This document shows positions 46,590-58,780 of a stretch of 64,000 nt of DNA, one piece after another. The DNA is from Pseudisothecium myosuroides (taxonomy: Eukaryota > Streptophyta > Bryopsida > Hypnales > Lembophyllaceae), in contig OX637297.1 of assembly GCA_951799445.1 (NCBI GenBank), forward strand, positions 3,286,001 to 3,350,000, in the 5' to 3' direction. Below the pieces are notes generated by a model that saw only the letters and a list, made by a program, of their open reading frames with translations, was not told the DNA's origin and made no database searches. How positions within the stretch are numbered: position 1 is the first letter of the stretch; each line of letters opens with the position of its first letter. Both the position numbers and the translations under genes were made by a program.

Positions 46590-47640
46590 ATGTTCAATTT
46601 ACTGTTAGAAGACTATGACTCGTACTACTGGGGCAACGGGCCTTGGTACCTAGATAGTGGCGCCATAGGGCACATCATTGCAAATGTTCAAAAATTAGAC
46701 TACCCACCTGTCTCTTCCGGAGTAGAAACCAGTGAAGTCAAAACAAGAGGGGGGAAATCTCATGCAATACAAGAAACTGGCTCTGCCACTGTAGACACAA
46801 AAAACGGTGCAATAAAGTTGAAAGTAGTTAAGTACGTACCTAGCATAAAGAAAAATTTAGTCTCAGTTGGTGCTATTGCTGATTTAGATCACAAAGTTGT
46901 GTTCTCAAGCAAACAATGTTGGGTCACAAATGAACAAGTTCAGACAGTTGCATCAGGAAGACGAGCTCCAACAAATGGACTATACTGTTTTAAGGATCAA
47001 ATAGCAGAATATTCACTCTACAGTAGTAATATTGCCACACTTTGGCATTGTTTTATGGGTCATCTGAGCTTCCCCAGTCTCTACCACTTGTCGCAAATAC
47101 CACACATAGCCGGCTTGCCAAGGATTAATCTCAAGAAGAAAGTCTGTCCTTGCTACATGGCAAGTTGTCAACATCAAGAACATTTTCCAAGAGCATCGGA
47201 AAATCAAGCAACTAGACCTAGACAACACATCCACACTAATCTCATGGGACCCATGCAGCAAGCATCGCTAGGGGGATCACGCTACGCATTGATCTTCATT
47301 GATGATTTCTTCCGCAAGAGTTGGACCTATTTTCTCAAATGCAAAAGTGAGACTATCAACAAGTTTTGAGAATTTAGATGCAAGATTGAAGTTGAGACTA
47401 GACAACCAATACCTAGAAACTGAATCCAAAGGCTATTGCCTGTACAATAACCACAAGATAAAAGTCATCATTAGTCGAGATGTAGTGTTTGATGAATCAA
47501 AGGTAGGCTTTCAGTACTTAAGCCCAATCAAGCCAGTACATAATATCCTAGGATTGCTCCAAAGAAGACAATATGACAATCAACCTGGAGAGAATGTAGA
47601 AACTATCCTTGCCCAAAATCCAGTATCTGACCCTGCATAA
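46590..47640 (+). pseudogene. copia protease and truncated integrase
   Basis: The protease motif WYLDSGAIGHI is at about 46,635. The GAG-pre-integrase region has LWHCFMGHLSF near 47,040 and a CxxC-like zinc finger (CPCYMASC), with the integrase start IHTNLMGPMQQ and IFIDDFFRKSW. Soon after FLKCKSETINKF the frame jumps to SKGYCLYNNHKIKVIISRDV, the C-terminal part. Thus about 150 residues with most of the DDE core are missing near 47,400. Confidence 0.82.
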
Positions 47641-47979
47641 GCAACCCATACTACAAGCTCAGTACCCGCAAACACATCAGCCATATACTCGCAGCCAACC
47701 TTCCCCTACAAAACAAGCCAACTAGCAATCTGGTCCAAAACACTAGACGGCCTGCTCCGTAGATAAAACACAGGGCCATTTGAATGTGGCTATCCAAGTA
47801 GAAATCAAACACCATCAGCTAAACTTCAAGACTTCTGGACCCTTTTTTCAAAACTATCAGAGGAACTGTTAGACTTTCAAAATGTCTCCCAACAATCAGA
47901 ATGGCAAGAAGCAATAACAATAAGATCACATCTATTCTCAAAAACGAAACTTGGGATGTAATTGATCAACTCCAAAACC

Positions 47980-48751
47980 GCAAACCTATCACAACCAGAT
48001 GGCTACTCAAGATCAAGAAAAATGCCCAAAGAAAGATAAACAAGCTCAAGGCAAGACTTGTTGCCAAGGGATTCTAATAGAAGGAGGGCGTTGATTACAA
48101 CAAAATATTTGCTCATGTTGTTAAATGGTCAACAATCCTGGCTATTTTTGCATTGGCTGCACAACATAATTGGCCTTTACACTAGTTGGACATGATTACT
48201 ACATTCCTCAACGACAACATTGATGAAGATATTTTCATGGAGGTTTTTGTTGAATTCCCTGGATTTGGAGACAACTCCAAGGTATGTAAGATAAATCGTG
48301 CACTCTATGGCCTCAAGCAGGCACCAAAGGCTTGGTATGATCGTATATCAAAATGGCTCAAGCAACAAGGCATGACTGAAAGCAGCAGTGACTCTAACAT
48401 ATACTTCTCAAGATGAGATGGCAAGCTCACTATACTGTTGTTGTATGTTGACGATCCGATTATCACCGGTAGTGATCAAGAAGCAATCGCCAGCTTGAAA
48501 ACAAAGATGCAAGAGGAGTTTGAAATGACAGACTTGAGAGAAGTCCACAACTACCTTGGCGTCAAAATCAATCGGTAAAAAGGTGGCATTTTCATAAATC
48601 AAAGAGGATACATCCAAAAACTACTGGAGAAATTCAATCTACAAAACTGCAATCCAAAGAAACTTCCAATCGATCCCAAGGACCATTTGCAAAAGGATAC
48701 AGGCACCAAAAAAGTGGATCTTTCAATCTACCAATCACTTGCGGGGAGCTT
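47980..48751 (+). pseudogene. copia reverse transcriptase
   Basis: KARLVAKGF near 48,050, VCKINRALYGLKQAPKAWYD near 48,285 and the active site YVDD at 48444-48455 are intact, but stops (TGA after YFSR, TAA after KINR) interrupt the frame. Confidence 0.88.
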
Positions 48752-48754
48752 ACT

Positions 48755-48975
48755 CACTACAAGAGAAAGGGGTGTTTTAAGTGAATTTTTAAGTATAGTC
48801 CTAGACATAAGATTATAAGTAATGACCTTCAAGGAGATTTTCAGCAAACTTTACTAAAAACATATGTGTTTCTAGTAGAATTTTGCTAAAAATCTCCTTA
48901 AAGGTCATTACTTATAATCTTATGTCTAGGACTATACTTAGAAACTCACTTAAAACACCCCTTTCTCTTGTAGTG
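48755..48975. mobile_element. 221-bp CACTA-type MITE nested in the copia element
   Basis: The ends are CACTACAAGAGAAAGGGG and its complement. The element pairs almost end to end. ACT precedes it and ATT follows it, a 3-base duplication with one mismatch. Removing the MITE and one duplicate copy restores the RT/RNase H reading frame as GSLLYLAYTRLDISY, proving that it inserted into a formerly coding copia copy. Confidence 0.93.
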
Positions 48976-49560
48976 ATTATATCTTGCTTACACTCGCCTT
49001 GACATTTCCTATGCAGTTGGCTATGTGTCTAAATACATGCAAGAACCAGAGGAGGCCCACCACCAAACAGCAAAAAAAAGTCTACGTTATCTTCGTCGCA
49101 CGATTAATAATGGAATCTTTTTCTTAGCTGAAAACACCTATGACTTCCATATATATGCCGACACCGACTAGAGAAAAGATCTCAACTCCCAAAAGATCAA
49201 CCTTGGGCATAGGAGATACAAGCATATTTTGGAACAGCAAGCTGCAATCCACTATATCCCTCTCAAGTACCAAGGTTGAGTACAGGGTGCTCACTGACGT
49301 CGCTAAAGATATAATTCACTTTAGATGGATGCTTCACAAATAGGGCGTCCTTGCAGACTCTCCTACAATCCTGCTTAGTGACAATCAATCAAGTCTCAAG
49401 CTAGTGAAAAATCCAGTGATGCACGCAAGGACGAAGCATATCAAAATTCATCATCATTTTCTACAATAAGCTATAAGTGCAGGCACCTTATAAATGGACT
49501 ACATAGCCACAGCCATGCAACTTGCAAATTTTCTTACAAAGCCCCATCCTTACAAAAGCT
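48976..49560 (+). pseudogene. copia RNase H
   Basis: TRLDISYAVGYVSKYM, then IYADTD (family YADADWA), STISLSSTKVEYRVL and DNQSSLKLVKNPVMHARTKH are in the expected order. Stops and shifts are present. Confidence 0.85.
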
Positions 49561-50184
49561 TGGTACAAAACCGACACAAAGTAGGTGTCAGTTCCTCTCC
49601 TTTCTCTAACCTTGAAACCTAACTCTTGCCCACTCAAGAGTTTGCAAGTTATCTATCCATAATGCCTTCCTATTAATCCTATATTTGAAATCCGCAACCT
49701 TAGAGGTTCTTTTAGTGTCACAATTGTCCACCAATCTTTAGGGTGATTCACCAAGTCCCTCCAGTAAGTCTCTGTACTTGAAATTGCAAAATTGCTCACT
49801 CAAAATCCTAGAGTGATCGCCAACGGAGGTATCAGTCTGCATCCCCGCAACATCGCCCCGCATTGGATCCATGCGCCACTGGACAAAGTACCAAAGATAA
49901 ACGCAACCAACCTACACCCTGTTGCACATTCAACAAATTGCTAATACATTGAGCTACAACACCAGCAACAGAATCTGGACCTGCATTCAAGTGACAATTT
50001 TTGATTCTTCATTAGTTTTTGTACTGCAAGAAATGGCAACTAAACAATCTCAAGCTTGTACTTACTAATCCTCATCAGCAGCATTTGATCATTTGTATCA
50101 CGCAACACTTGCATCGCCTCAACTAGCAAGATCAACAAACGCGCCATTCTTCACATCACACTGCTTCCTAAATTAGAAAATTTG

Positions 50185-50197
50185 GAGTGAGGGAGGG
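50185..50197 (+). other. Polypurine tract
   Basis: GAGTGAGGGAGGG lies immediately before the 3' LTR, the expected plus-strand primer site. Confidence 0.8.
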
Positions 50198-50460
50198 TAT
50201 TGAAGATCGCTCTAAAATCTTGCATTTTTCATTCATCCAACCACTTGTACATCCAACCAATGCTGACACAAGTTTGTTAGTAACAGTAATTCAAAGTAGT
50301 TAGCAACAATAACCCACTAGTACTATACATTTGTTAATTAGACTTAGTGGGATTCAGTAATCGGAGTAGTGGATAAGCATAAGCCTCCACTAGTATTGCT
50401 ATATATAATCAGAGTCTTTTCTCTTTGAGATCATCTCAATGAATTGAAGCAAATTCAACA
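50198..50460 (+). repeat. 3' LTR of the copia element
   Basis: The LTR is 263 bases, the same length as the 5' copy, from TATTGAAGATCGC to AAATTCAACA. Confidence 0.92.
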
Positions 50461-50469
50461 AAGAGATGA

Positions 50470-52837
50470 ATACATTCTATAGGACATGACCAACTTGGAT
50501 GTCAGTGCCAGATAGTGATCTAGTCTTTCTAACAGACAAAGGAAGAGAAAGAGCAACAACATTTGGACTGATGAGCAGCTGAAGTCAGTTTTAGCTGAAG
50601 TGGACAAAGGAACTAGCATGAGACAAGTGTCCAAGAAATATGGCATAACTTATTCTTTTCTACGAGACTAGTGTTATGGGATTTGAACGTCTCGCAAACA
50701 GGGTCCTCCACTTGTGTTGAATCTCGTAGAAGAGCAATTCATAGTCAATTACTTGTTGCTATGTGTGATCTCGGTTACGGACTCATTTCCACTAGTTTGA
50801 GGTTAAAAGTGATGAGATAACAAAAGGCATGTGGAATCCTTTCTGAAATGGCATTCCAGGCAAGGATTGGATGAAATGATGGCGCGAAAGACACCCTGAG
50901 CTCACTGTTCAATTTGCACAAGCATTGGATGCTGCACGGGCTCAAGGCTTGACTGCTAAAAATGCAAGTACTTTCTATGACAACCTCAAGGTTCTATACA
51001 ACACGCATGCATACTTTCCAGATAGAATTTGGAATTGCAATGAAACTGGGGTGCAAGCGGGGAGAAACAGCGGTGTACATGTCATTGTACGTACTAGAGG
51101 TGCAAGAAATGTTTACTCCATTGTCCCTAACAAGTGAGAGTGGCTGTTTGTACTAGTGTGCATAAATGCATTTGGAGCATCCATTCCGTCATTCTACATT
51201 TCGGGGCAAGCGCTTCCACAAAATTTTGTTCAAAAGTGTGAGCCTAGAGAGACTACAAATATGCAACAAAAAGCCTAGATGACTTCCTACTTGTTTTGCG
51301 GTTGGATTTCTCATTTCATCATAAATGTACATAGACTAGGGGGCATGTCACCTGAGAGATGACATCTGCTGATCTTAGATGGCCATATAAGTCACGTTAC
51401 TTTGGAGGTGGTAGAGCAAGCCAAAGATGTAGGCCTTGATTTGTTGATGTTGTTGTCACATACCTCCTACGTCCTCCAGCCACTTGAATACAGCATATTC
51501 AAGCCATTTAAGAACAACTTCCAAGCATATCATGATTACTAGAGCAAAGAGAATGTGACTGAGGTAGCATGCAAAGAAACATTGGCACACTAGGTTTCCT
51601 TGGCATTACAAAAAGCAATAACAGAAAAGAAAAAAAAGAACAGATTTAGAACCACAGGTATTTTTTCCTTGGACCGGGGGGTAGTCATACCACACTTGAA
51701 GCCATCAATAGTCTACTCACAAGAGGCAGACAATGACTTGCCCCCACCATGTTCTCAAGCATTGGTCAGGAGGTACTCTCATCTGAAGCAAAAGGTGCTG
51801 TGGACAACCAACACGCAATCAAAGAAGCTCTCAACGATGATCACAAGGACTGCGCAGGTGCCACAGACAAGTATCATGGAGTTGGAGTAACCCTCAGCGG
51901 TATTGACAAGGACTACCTTGAGGCTCAGGAAATTGCTGCGGATTTGGACTCCAAACAAAATGTTGATGTCATGCATTTTTTTGTCAATGCCGACCTTGCC
52001 GACTTTGATTTGGTGGATGACATTGGTGTCGTGGATCTTGATGTCAAATCCCTTGATTTGATTACACGCTTCCTGACTCTACCAATAGTCAGTCTATGAG
52101 TTAGCCAAAGACATTGGGATTGAATTGTAGAATTCACCAAATCAATAATGCTAACAGCTGATGAGTACATGTAGGTTGCGGCGGTATTGCAACAAGCTAA
52201 AGAAGACGTTGCAAAGGAAAAAGAACGCCAACAAGTGGAGAAGGAAGAGCGACAAAAATGGAAAGCAACCAAAAGAGAAGAGGAGAGACTAGAACAACAA
52301 GTACGTGCAACAAAAATGGCGGAAGCCCGAGTGTCCAAGGCCCGCTCATGAGAAGAAGCCTGCATGCAGTGAGAGGAAGCTTGAGCTCTACGGCAATAAG
52401 TTTCTGCACAACAAGCTGAGGAGAGGGCACGCAAGATAGATGAGCACCTAGAGGCCCAACGCCTGAGGATGATGCAAACAGCATAGAGGGCAATGTGGCG
52501 ACAAGAGCATGGATTGCAATCGAAAGGCAACTTCGGTCAAGTGAGTACCGCATTCAGCATTTTCTTCGCAAAGACACCACCATTACCACCCTTGGCCGTT
52601 TCACCAACCCACTTACAACCTCACCACCATTCTATCACCTCATTGCACTCTATGTTGCCTGCAACACCACAACAAACAATTCCTTATGGTATTCCTACAA
52701 CACACTTCTTCCCCCCAATTTGCCCGCAACCTCTGCGATTGTGGACAACCACAACACGGGCAACATCCTCGCCAAGTTTCATGCCGGGATCTGCTGGAAT
52801 TTTGCACCATCGTAGCAGTTGTCATGATGCGGCTTGA
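50470..52837 (+). pseudogene. pogo/Tigger-type (DDE_1) transposase pseudogene
   Basis: The N-terminal helix-turn-helix (Psq type) reads TSMRQVSKKYGITYSFLRD at about 50,611. Next come a CENP-B-like region with ELTVQFAQALDAARAQGL and the DDE core: RIWNCNETGVQAG near 51,026, where the first catalytic Asp is Asn; LLILDGHISH near 51,366, second Asp kept; LLSHTSYVLQPLEYSIFKPF near 51,450, with Glu for the usual third Asp. Downstream is a long Lys/Glu coiled coil (about 52,150-52,480), then a Pro/His-rich tail to 52,837. There are stops of all three kinds and several frameshifts. It abuts the copia 3' LTR, so the copia element may have inserted near its 5' end. Confidence 0.85.
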
Positions 52838-54149
52838 ACGACATTAAGGGTAGGTACTTGTGCTACTATAGTCTTTCCAAGATGGTCATCAAAATTCTTA
52901 GGCTAGGAGCATGTTCCATGGAGGGCCCATTGTAGGGCACGACTTGGCAGCCTTCACCCCCACAATTGTTGGAAGCTCATTTACATGTTCTCTTTTTTGT
53001 AGCATTGTGCCAACAATAATGATTTCACAAATGTCTCTATTTTTTTGTTCTACACCTACCAGAAAGTGGTCAATTTGCTGAGCGGAATTGCCCCACCTTA
53101 GATGTTGGCTACTAATTCAAGGTACTTTTTGCCTTTCAAAATCTATAGTAATTTCAAATTTGACGATAAAATTTTGGAAATTTTGCAGTGGCAACATTTT
53201 GTATCTTAAGGCCGTATTCATTAAAATGAAAAAAAATGCATAAATTGAGACAACTATACCCCATTTGGGGGGGCCTATTTTTAGAAAATAGTTGTTGAAG
53301 GTAAAGATAAATTAGGACTAATACCTGACCGAAATAGAAATTATAGAATCTTGATAAGGAAAAGGCACACAACATGCAAAGCCAAATACACAAGGATAAC
53401 ACGGATTGAGAAATGTTTGTCTATAAGAGATGCCAAAAAGTAAGTTGCATTATTGAAAAAAAGAAATTTACATTAAAGAGTAGGAATATTCTTCAGAACT
53501 CTTTCTTGTATATAAACAGAGAAATCTACTTCGCTTCGTTCATAATACTTTCCGTATTCTATTTATAAGAATGTCAATTCCATTAATAAGAATTACTATT
53601 CTATTTATACTAATCACATGGTTTCCTTAACACGTGTGATCTATCAAACCATGGCTTCAGTATTAAAATGAGATTTTTGCTGCCTCCAATGCTTTCTCTT
53701 TTGCCCATGCTCTCAAGATATCCTCGTGTCGAGAATGCTTGAGAAGTCCACTTCCATTCATGAAGTCGCCGCACGCCTCCAAAGACAATGACTTACTTGC
53801 CTTCACTCTTTGATTCTATATGCACCGAGGAATGTCAAAGTTCTTTAGAGATTTCAAAGGTCGAGGAGATATCTTTTTTTGCATCCTATTGACATTGTTT
53901 ATGTACACATGCCCATTTCCTAATTGGTAAGAGTTGGCAGAACGCCAGCTATCACGTAGAATCCAACGTCTGAAAAAAGTACCATTTGAGTTCATTGATC
54001 GGCTTCTAAGAGACTGTGAGGGGATTGACGAGGTAGTTTGTCTACCATAAATGAATCCAATTCGACCATTCTATTTCCATCTGCCGGAGTAGAATCCACT
54101 CGGTTCACATCCACGTACAGCTTCTTGTGCGGTGTAGGATAAACTCTAT
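52838..54149. other. Spacer without convincing genes
   Basis: AT-rich, with a minus-strand 82-codon frame at 53,154-53,402 lacking motifs. The 3' end of the pogo-like element is not resolved. Confidence 0.5.
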
Positions 54150-54359
54150 ATCCTCGACTCGAGCATACCAAAGTGGCAAGAAAAACGTCGATCGCAAAAC
54201 GCCATTACACAGTATCAACCCGGCAATTGAAACTAATATATTACAAGTTCAAAAATTTACAAAGCTAAAAAATTTGGCGTTGAGTTCATTTGAAAGTAGA
54301 TGTTCGAAAAGTTCGCGTCCCCTATTTACAAACACTATCCTTTCTAATCCTAGGGAAGA

Positions 54360-55212
54360 CTACTTGCTACTCTCTGGTCTAGGACTCTTGCAATCAATCA
54401 TGTAGTTCATTCCCCGAAGCTCAAATTGAGTCCCCATCTTCTTTGCAGACTCCCACATCCCTTGCAAAATATAAGAATGCAATTGCAAATTCGAAGGGAG
54501 CGGATCATGTCCTATCCAATTATTGTTCACATATTCAAGCAATTTTGTCAGACTACATTCTTCGTGCAAGCGTCGAAGCCAAGGAGCCAAGGAGCCAAGG
54601 AGCATGTCATCGTCCTCTTGACCATGGGTCCACGTTCTCAAGAAAATCGCATTCCCCCTTTCATTACACACACTCTTCTCGGGAGAGTCATCAATAAGAA
54701 GGGTATTGTTGGCGTGAAACGATGTCGTGCCACTGGGATTCGAGAACAATTCATCCTCTAAAACTTTGAAGAAAAGGTACTTGTTCTAATTGTCTAGGTG
54801 CATCAAAAATTTTCCCCTTAGCAATCTCAATCCTACCACACTACTCTTGTCCTAGTATATCAAAAGGTTCCTTGATTCCCTCAAACAGGTACCCAACAAC
54901 GTCCTCCATATTTTTCTTTACCATGGAGCTCCAGACAACAACTCGATTTGCGATAAGGGATAACTCATGTAGGAATTCCTTCACCCGTGGACGAGGGAAG
55001 ATGGCTTTCGAACCAACCATAATAGGTTTCTCTGCCGGAATTGATTTGCCCTTCCCTTTATAAGAACATAAGTCTCTGTAGAGGGACCTAGGCGTGCACT
55101 GATATGGAATTCGGTTTATGTCCAAAACGATGTTCAGCCATTTATGCCGCGATGGGGCCACTACTGCGGACACACCCCTAGGTAGAATGTCTCCGCCGCC
55201 CTCCGCTACTAC
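54360..55212 (-). pseudogene. Element 2 FCP1/NIF-like HAD-fold protein
   Basis: From the ATCAG acceptor the exon reads WLNIVLDINRIPYQ (motif I with Asn instead of the second Asp), FPRPRVKEFLHELS, VVVWSSMVKKN and EPFDILGQE, then TAG. After a one-base shift in an A/T run near 54,815, a further TAG follows LDN, then LFFKVLEDELF, TLLIDDSPEK (motif III) and a conserved Trp, ending at TAG near 54,360. All blocks correspond to Element 1. Loss of the second catalytic Asp in both copies suggests that the loss predates their divergence or was selected. Confidence 0.7.
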
Positions 55213-55759
55213 CTGATCATAGAAATACACCATAGAAAAGAAGTTACCTGAATGAATGCATAACAAGGTGAACAAGAAAGCGGGATAAAGCATTGAATGG
55301 CACTAATTGAATGCAGAACACCTCCAAAAATTGGTGGTTTCATTGTGAGCAGATGGTGCACACTTTCAATGAAATTGTGCTGGCCACAAAAAACATTAAG
55401 AAAACAAAATAATTAGGGGAAGCTGAAGGCATTTGCTGTAACCACGTATTTTATATAATGGTCAAAATATAATACATCCGTAGTGTATATATGTAATCTA
55501 TAGCCGGCGATCTATACAACTTAAAACTACGCGCAGTTTCAAATCTATTCTAAGTTAGAGTTGTAGTCAGTGAAGCAAGAAATGCCGACGCCACAAAATT
55601 ATGGAATGTCTGATCCCCCCTGTCAAACCAGAATGAATAGAAATAAGAGTCACTTCATCAGAAATGACAGGTTGATGGAAGTCACAGACTGCATCCACCA
55701 AGCGGTATTTCCTGGACTCATTAGTATTCATAAGGGTCAAAGGCTTCACGAGAGATTAC
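55213..55759 (-). other. Element 2 intron before the HAD domain
   Basis: The intron is 547 bases, GTAATC to ATGATCAG, longer than the matching 175-base intron of Element 1. No palindrome was seen. Confidence 0.5.
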
Positions 55760-56035
55760 CGTAGTCGCGATCTCTGCCTGATGGTGGTCGTCCTTATTCG
55801 TGGAAGGATCGCCTTGTCCTTTTGTCAACACCATCCCCTCTAGGTCATCCCCCTTCACCTCCTTGTAATCCACTAAGTCCTCCTCCTTCTCGTAATCCAC
55901 GTGCTCCTCTTCGACAAGTGGATTGTTGTACTCAAGAACTCGCTCCTCCTCTGCCTCTAAGGCCATAGGGCATCTCTCCACAAGATTATCCTTGACTCGA
56001 GGATGATCCTGAATCTCCTCAATATTTAGGATCAC
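55760..56035 (-). CDS. Element 2 acidic linker exon (approximate)
   Basis: The open frame is rich in Glu, Asp and Val, ending at donor ACG|GTAATC at 55,759, comparable to the acidic linker exon of Element 1. A palindrome (55988-56004) lies inside the open frame, so the exon may really start downstream of it. Confidence 0.4.
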
Positions 56036-56223
56036 TGGAGACTTGTAGGCGCTGTCTACAACAGGATCAATAGCATCCTTTCAGTTGGAGAGGAGGAAAG
56101 ACAGACAGGAGCAGTGATTTGTTGTTGGGATGCACATTCAGCAGGATCACGGACCGAGTTTTGAGACTACGGCTAAACATTGCCACCGGTGGCTGCACTG
56201 CCGATTGGTTGATCATCTTCAAC

Positions 56224-57015
56224 TCAAGGATCCTTTTGACTGGCGAACATTCGGTTGTACTCGGCCAATGTCTTTCTCATCTTCTCCATCTCGGCGTCTT
56301 TGCTCTCCATGTCCACTAAGGAGATAACCCGCTTCTCCCTTGCGGTGACATTGACCGCCTTAGCTTTCTTTTTTCCTCCCTTTTGCTTCCCACGAGAATT
56401 GGATGCATCTTTGACAACGTCGAGGAGAACCGCTACACTGGACATCTCTTCCACAACTAGCACCGCGGGGTTGGTTTTTGAATCGGATTGTTCACCGCTC
56501 ACATCCACGACACTAGGAACCTTCACACATCTAGAGGTGGGATTTGAAGCCGCAATGTCATGAGGCTCAGTGGAAAGACTTGGTGTATGTGCTTGAATCC
56601 CAAGCTCAAGCAGGGAGTCGTTCTCAGCTTCAGTGACATGGATTTCGAGAGCGTCATCTTCATCTCCAACGACCTCACTCAAGATCCGATGTCGCTTAAC
56701 ACGGTTGGACCCGAACTCGTTAATTTCCGTTACTCCAGGATCGGTTCCACCTCCAGAGACTTCTGACGTTGTTTCATCCTCGGATCCCTCACTGTTGTCA
56801 GTGCAACTCTCTTCCTCCTCCTCCTCCCTCGTTGGGCTCTCGACGGCTTTTTTTGGTGGTGGCTTGACATTTAGAGGCCTGATATAGAAGGGTTTGTAAG
56901 GGGAGTTGTCGTGCAGGAAGTCTTTGTAGTCTAGTTTGTCGGCCAGCATCGCAAACTCTCGATGTTTTGTGTTAAGAACATCGTTGGCAATCCCCCAATA
57001 ATGCAGTCCATACAT
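56224..57015 (-). CDS. Element 2 gene A, exon 3
   Basis: An intact 263-codon frame to a TGA at 56,224. The first 40 residues (YWGIANDVL, DKLDYKDFL) match Element 1 exon 3. Then come an acidic EEEEEESC block, a Ser/Thr/Val-rich spacer, a basic GKQKGGKKKAKA nuclear-type motif and a terminal coiled coil (AEMEKMRKTLAEYNRMF). The architecture matches Element 1, although most of the sequence has diverged. The stop is TGA, not TAG. Confidence 0.68.
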   Translation of the reverse strand: MYGLHYWGIANDVLNTKHREFAMLADKLDYKDFLHDNSPYKPFYIRPLNVKPPPKKAVESPTREEEEEESCTDNSEGSEDETTSEVSGGGTDPGVTEINEFGSNRVKRHRILSEVVGDEDDALEIHVTEAENDSLLELGIQAHTPSLSTEPHDIAASNPTSRCVKVPSVVDVSGEQSDSKTNPAVLVVEEMSSVAVLLDVVKDASNSRGKQKGGKKKAKAVNVTAREKRVISLVDMESKDAEMEKMRKTLAEYNRMFASQKDP

Positions 57016-57241
57016 CTGCAAGGTTGAACGAAGAAGTTAGAATCTAAACCTCTTGACTGGAAAACATTGGAGATATTAGAGATGTGTCAGTTATCCTCGA
57101 CACGAGGATGGCAAGACATCTGTAGGAACCCAAGTAGGGAAGCAAGAGAGGTGGAACCAAACAATTGTTGAAACCCAATTCTGAGAGAGGTGATAGATAT
57201 CATTGACTCAAGGATAAGGATAGAGTGGATTGGTAAGATAC
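57016..57241 (-). other. Element 2 intron 2 with two palindromes
   Basis: The intron is 226 bases, ending CTTGCAG|ATG as Element 1 intron 2 ends TGTGCAG|ATG. It holds ATCCTCGACACGAGGAT at 57093 and a degenerate copy at 57199. Confidence 0.8.
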
Positions 57242-58577
57242 CTTTGCTACCAGCATACACTTCAATCCCGCATATATGCCCACACAATTTTCTCCCGACC
57301 TGGCAAAAGTTTGCAAAATATCTATATAGAACTCCATCCGCAATTTGCTAGGTAAGCTCCTCCACTTGTGCTCGTTATTCTTTGTCATCTTTGGCTAGTA
57401 GTATTCGAGCCTCTCCGGAGTAGTATACTCCGTTTTCATCATGTTTTTCATTGACTCCACGTGCTCGTTTCCTTTCTTGAAGAGAAATAGGAGTGGCACT
57501 TCCGGATTATTGGCTCGCGTACTTATATTATTGAGACAAGTGGGACGTACAATGATACCATGCACTCAAATTCCTTAAACTCATCCGCGATGAAATCTGT
57601 GGCGGTTTTGGTATCCCAGTTATCTGTCACTACCCACATCTACACATTTAGAGTTGACATCGCCGGCTCCACGTTTTTCTTCATGGCCTTTAGAAATTGT
57701 AAAAGGGGTGCTGGTTTCTTGGGATTGTATTTTCCCTTCGGAGCCTCTTGAAGTTCCATGATCCCAAAGTTCAACGTCTTCTTGACATACTTCACAGCAG
57801 TACTCTTTGTTAGCGAAAACAAAACCATGTTGTGGTCCTGTATCTAGATCGACCTGAGCATAGACGGAGGTGGTACTTGGCTTCCAAGAAACTCTGCAAC
57901 ATGGGCAGGAGTTCCTTGAATTTATCCGAGAAGTCCTCCGCAAATCTGCCCTTCCTTTTGTTGGCCAGTCGCTTCGCTAGGAACAACTGCGGTATCTCGC
58001 TTAGCAACCAATCCCAGGTGGCTGAAGAGAACCTGTGCCTGCGCTTCCAATCCCGCCACTTCTCGTCAATGACGTTCAAGTATTTGTCTTTCTAATTGAG
58101 TGAGGGCTTCAGTTCCATTAGCTCATCCAGGACCACCTTCTTGCGTTTTCGGCGCTTTACCCACTCCGTGGCAAATGTATTGTTTGGGATCGGGTGCTTC
58201 GTCTTGTTCATTGAAACCTTGGGATAGGTCAAGGTTCGACCAGGCGTGTCGCCAAGCAAATGAGTTGCAAACACTTTGCAGTCCAAATCCGTAAAATGAT
58301 CCATGTGCTTGAAGAATTCCCGCTTTAGTCTATATGTCTTTGGGTTGAAAGTTTTTGCATCCCGAAATGGCTTACAAGTCATTGGGTCAATCAATTTGCC
58401 CTTGGAATGCTTGTTCAGGAATTCCGCCCACAGCCTATAAATGTCGTCTGGCAGCGTGACGATTTGGATTTCGTTTTTTAGGTCTTAGGGTCCCTTGACA
58501 TGAGACCCGTCCTTCTTTGGGTCGATGTTCTGGAATCGCTTGACAATCAAACTGAGGAATTTCTGCAGTGCCATAAT
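57242..58577 (-). pseudogene. Element 2 gene A, exon 2 (conserved core)
   Basis: Starts after AACAAG with LQKFLSLIVKRFQNID, then a TAA after KGP, the shared block WVKRRKRKKVVLDEL, a TAG after KPSLN, a frame shift near 57,850, a TAG after MSTLNV, another shift near 57,530, a TAG after RLEYY and the shared MEFYIDILQTF, ending at donor AAG|GTATCT. The order of blocks is that of Element 1 exon 2. A segment between about 57,530 and 57,600 is shorter than in Element 1. Confidence 0.65.
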
Positions 58578-58780
58578 CTTGTTAGTTTAGCTAATTTGAG
58601 AAATAGGTCAAAGCAAATCTGCGTATCCTCAACTCGAGGGTAAACAAGTAAGTAATTTCTTATGATGGATGGAAAACTAATGATTACTGAAGAACTGACT
58701 TTTAGCAATTAAACGTAAAATAGCTATCACGTTTGAAGTCTATCTTCGGGTCAAGGATCACGTTCTGAGGAGTATTATAC
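58578..58780 (-). other. Element 2 intron 1 with two palindromes
   Basis: The intron is 203 bases, ending AACAAG as in Element 1. Palindromes lie at 58742-58758 (degenerate) and 58625-58641. Confidence 0.72.

Larger units (their letters stand above)
45155..50460 (+). mobile_element. Ty1-copia LTR retrotransposon, complete ends, inactive
   Basis: Two 263-base LTRs at 45155-45417 and 50198-50460 start TATTGAA (probably decayed TGTTGAA) and end TTCAACA. Outside are TAGAG (45150-45154) and AAGAG (50461-50465), a 5-base duplication with one mismatch. Internal order is gag, protease, integrase, reverse transcriptase, RNase H, which defines copia. There are many stops, most of the integrase catalytic core is missing, and a 221-bp MITE sits in the RT/RNase H junction. 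Confidence 0.93.

Noticed and set aside
51925..52553. 201- and 118-codon minus-strand frames
   Set aside because: They are antisense to the coiled-coil part of the pogo-like gene and owe their length to its Lys/Glu codon bias.
55988..56004. A palindrome inside a coding exon of Element 2
   Set aside because: Exon limits there are uncertain. The motif may lie in the intron before the linker exon, so it is not used as evidence that palindromes occur in coding sequence.
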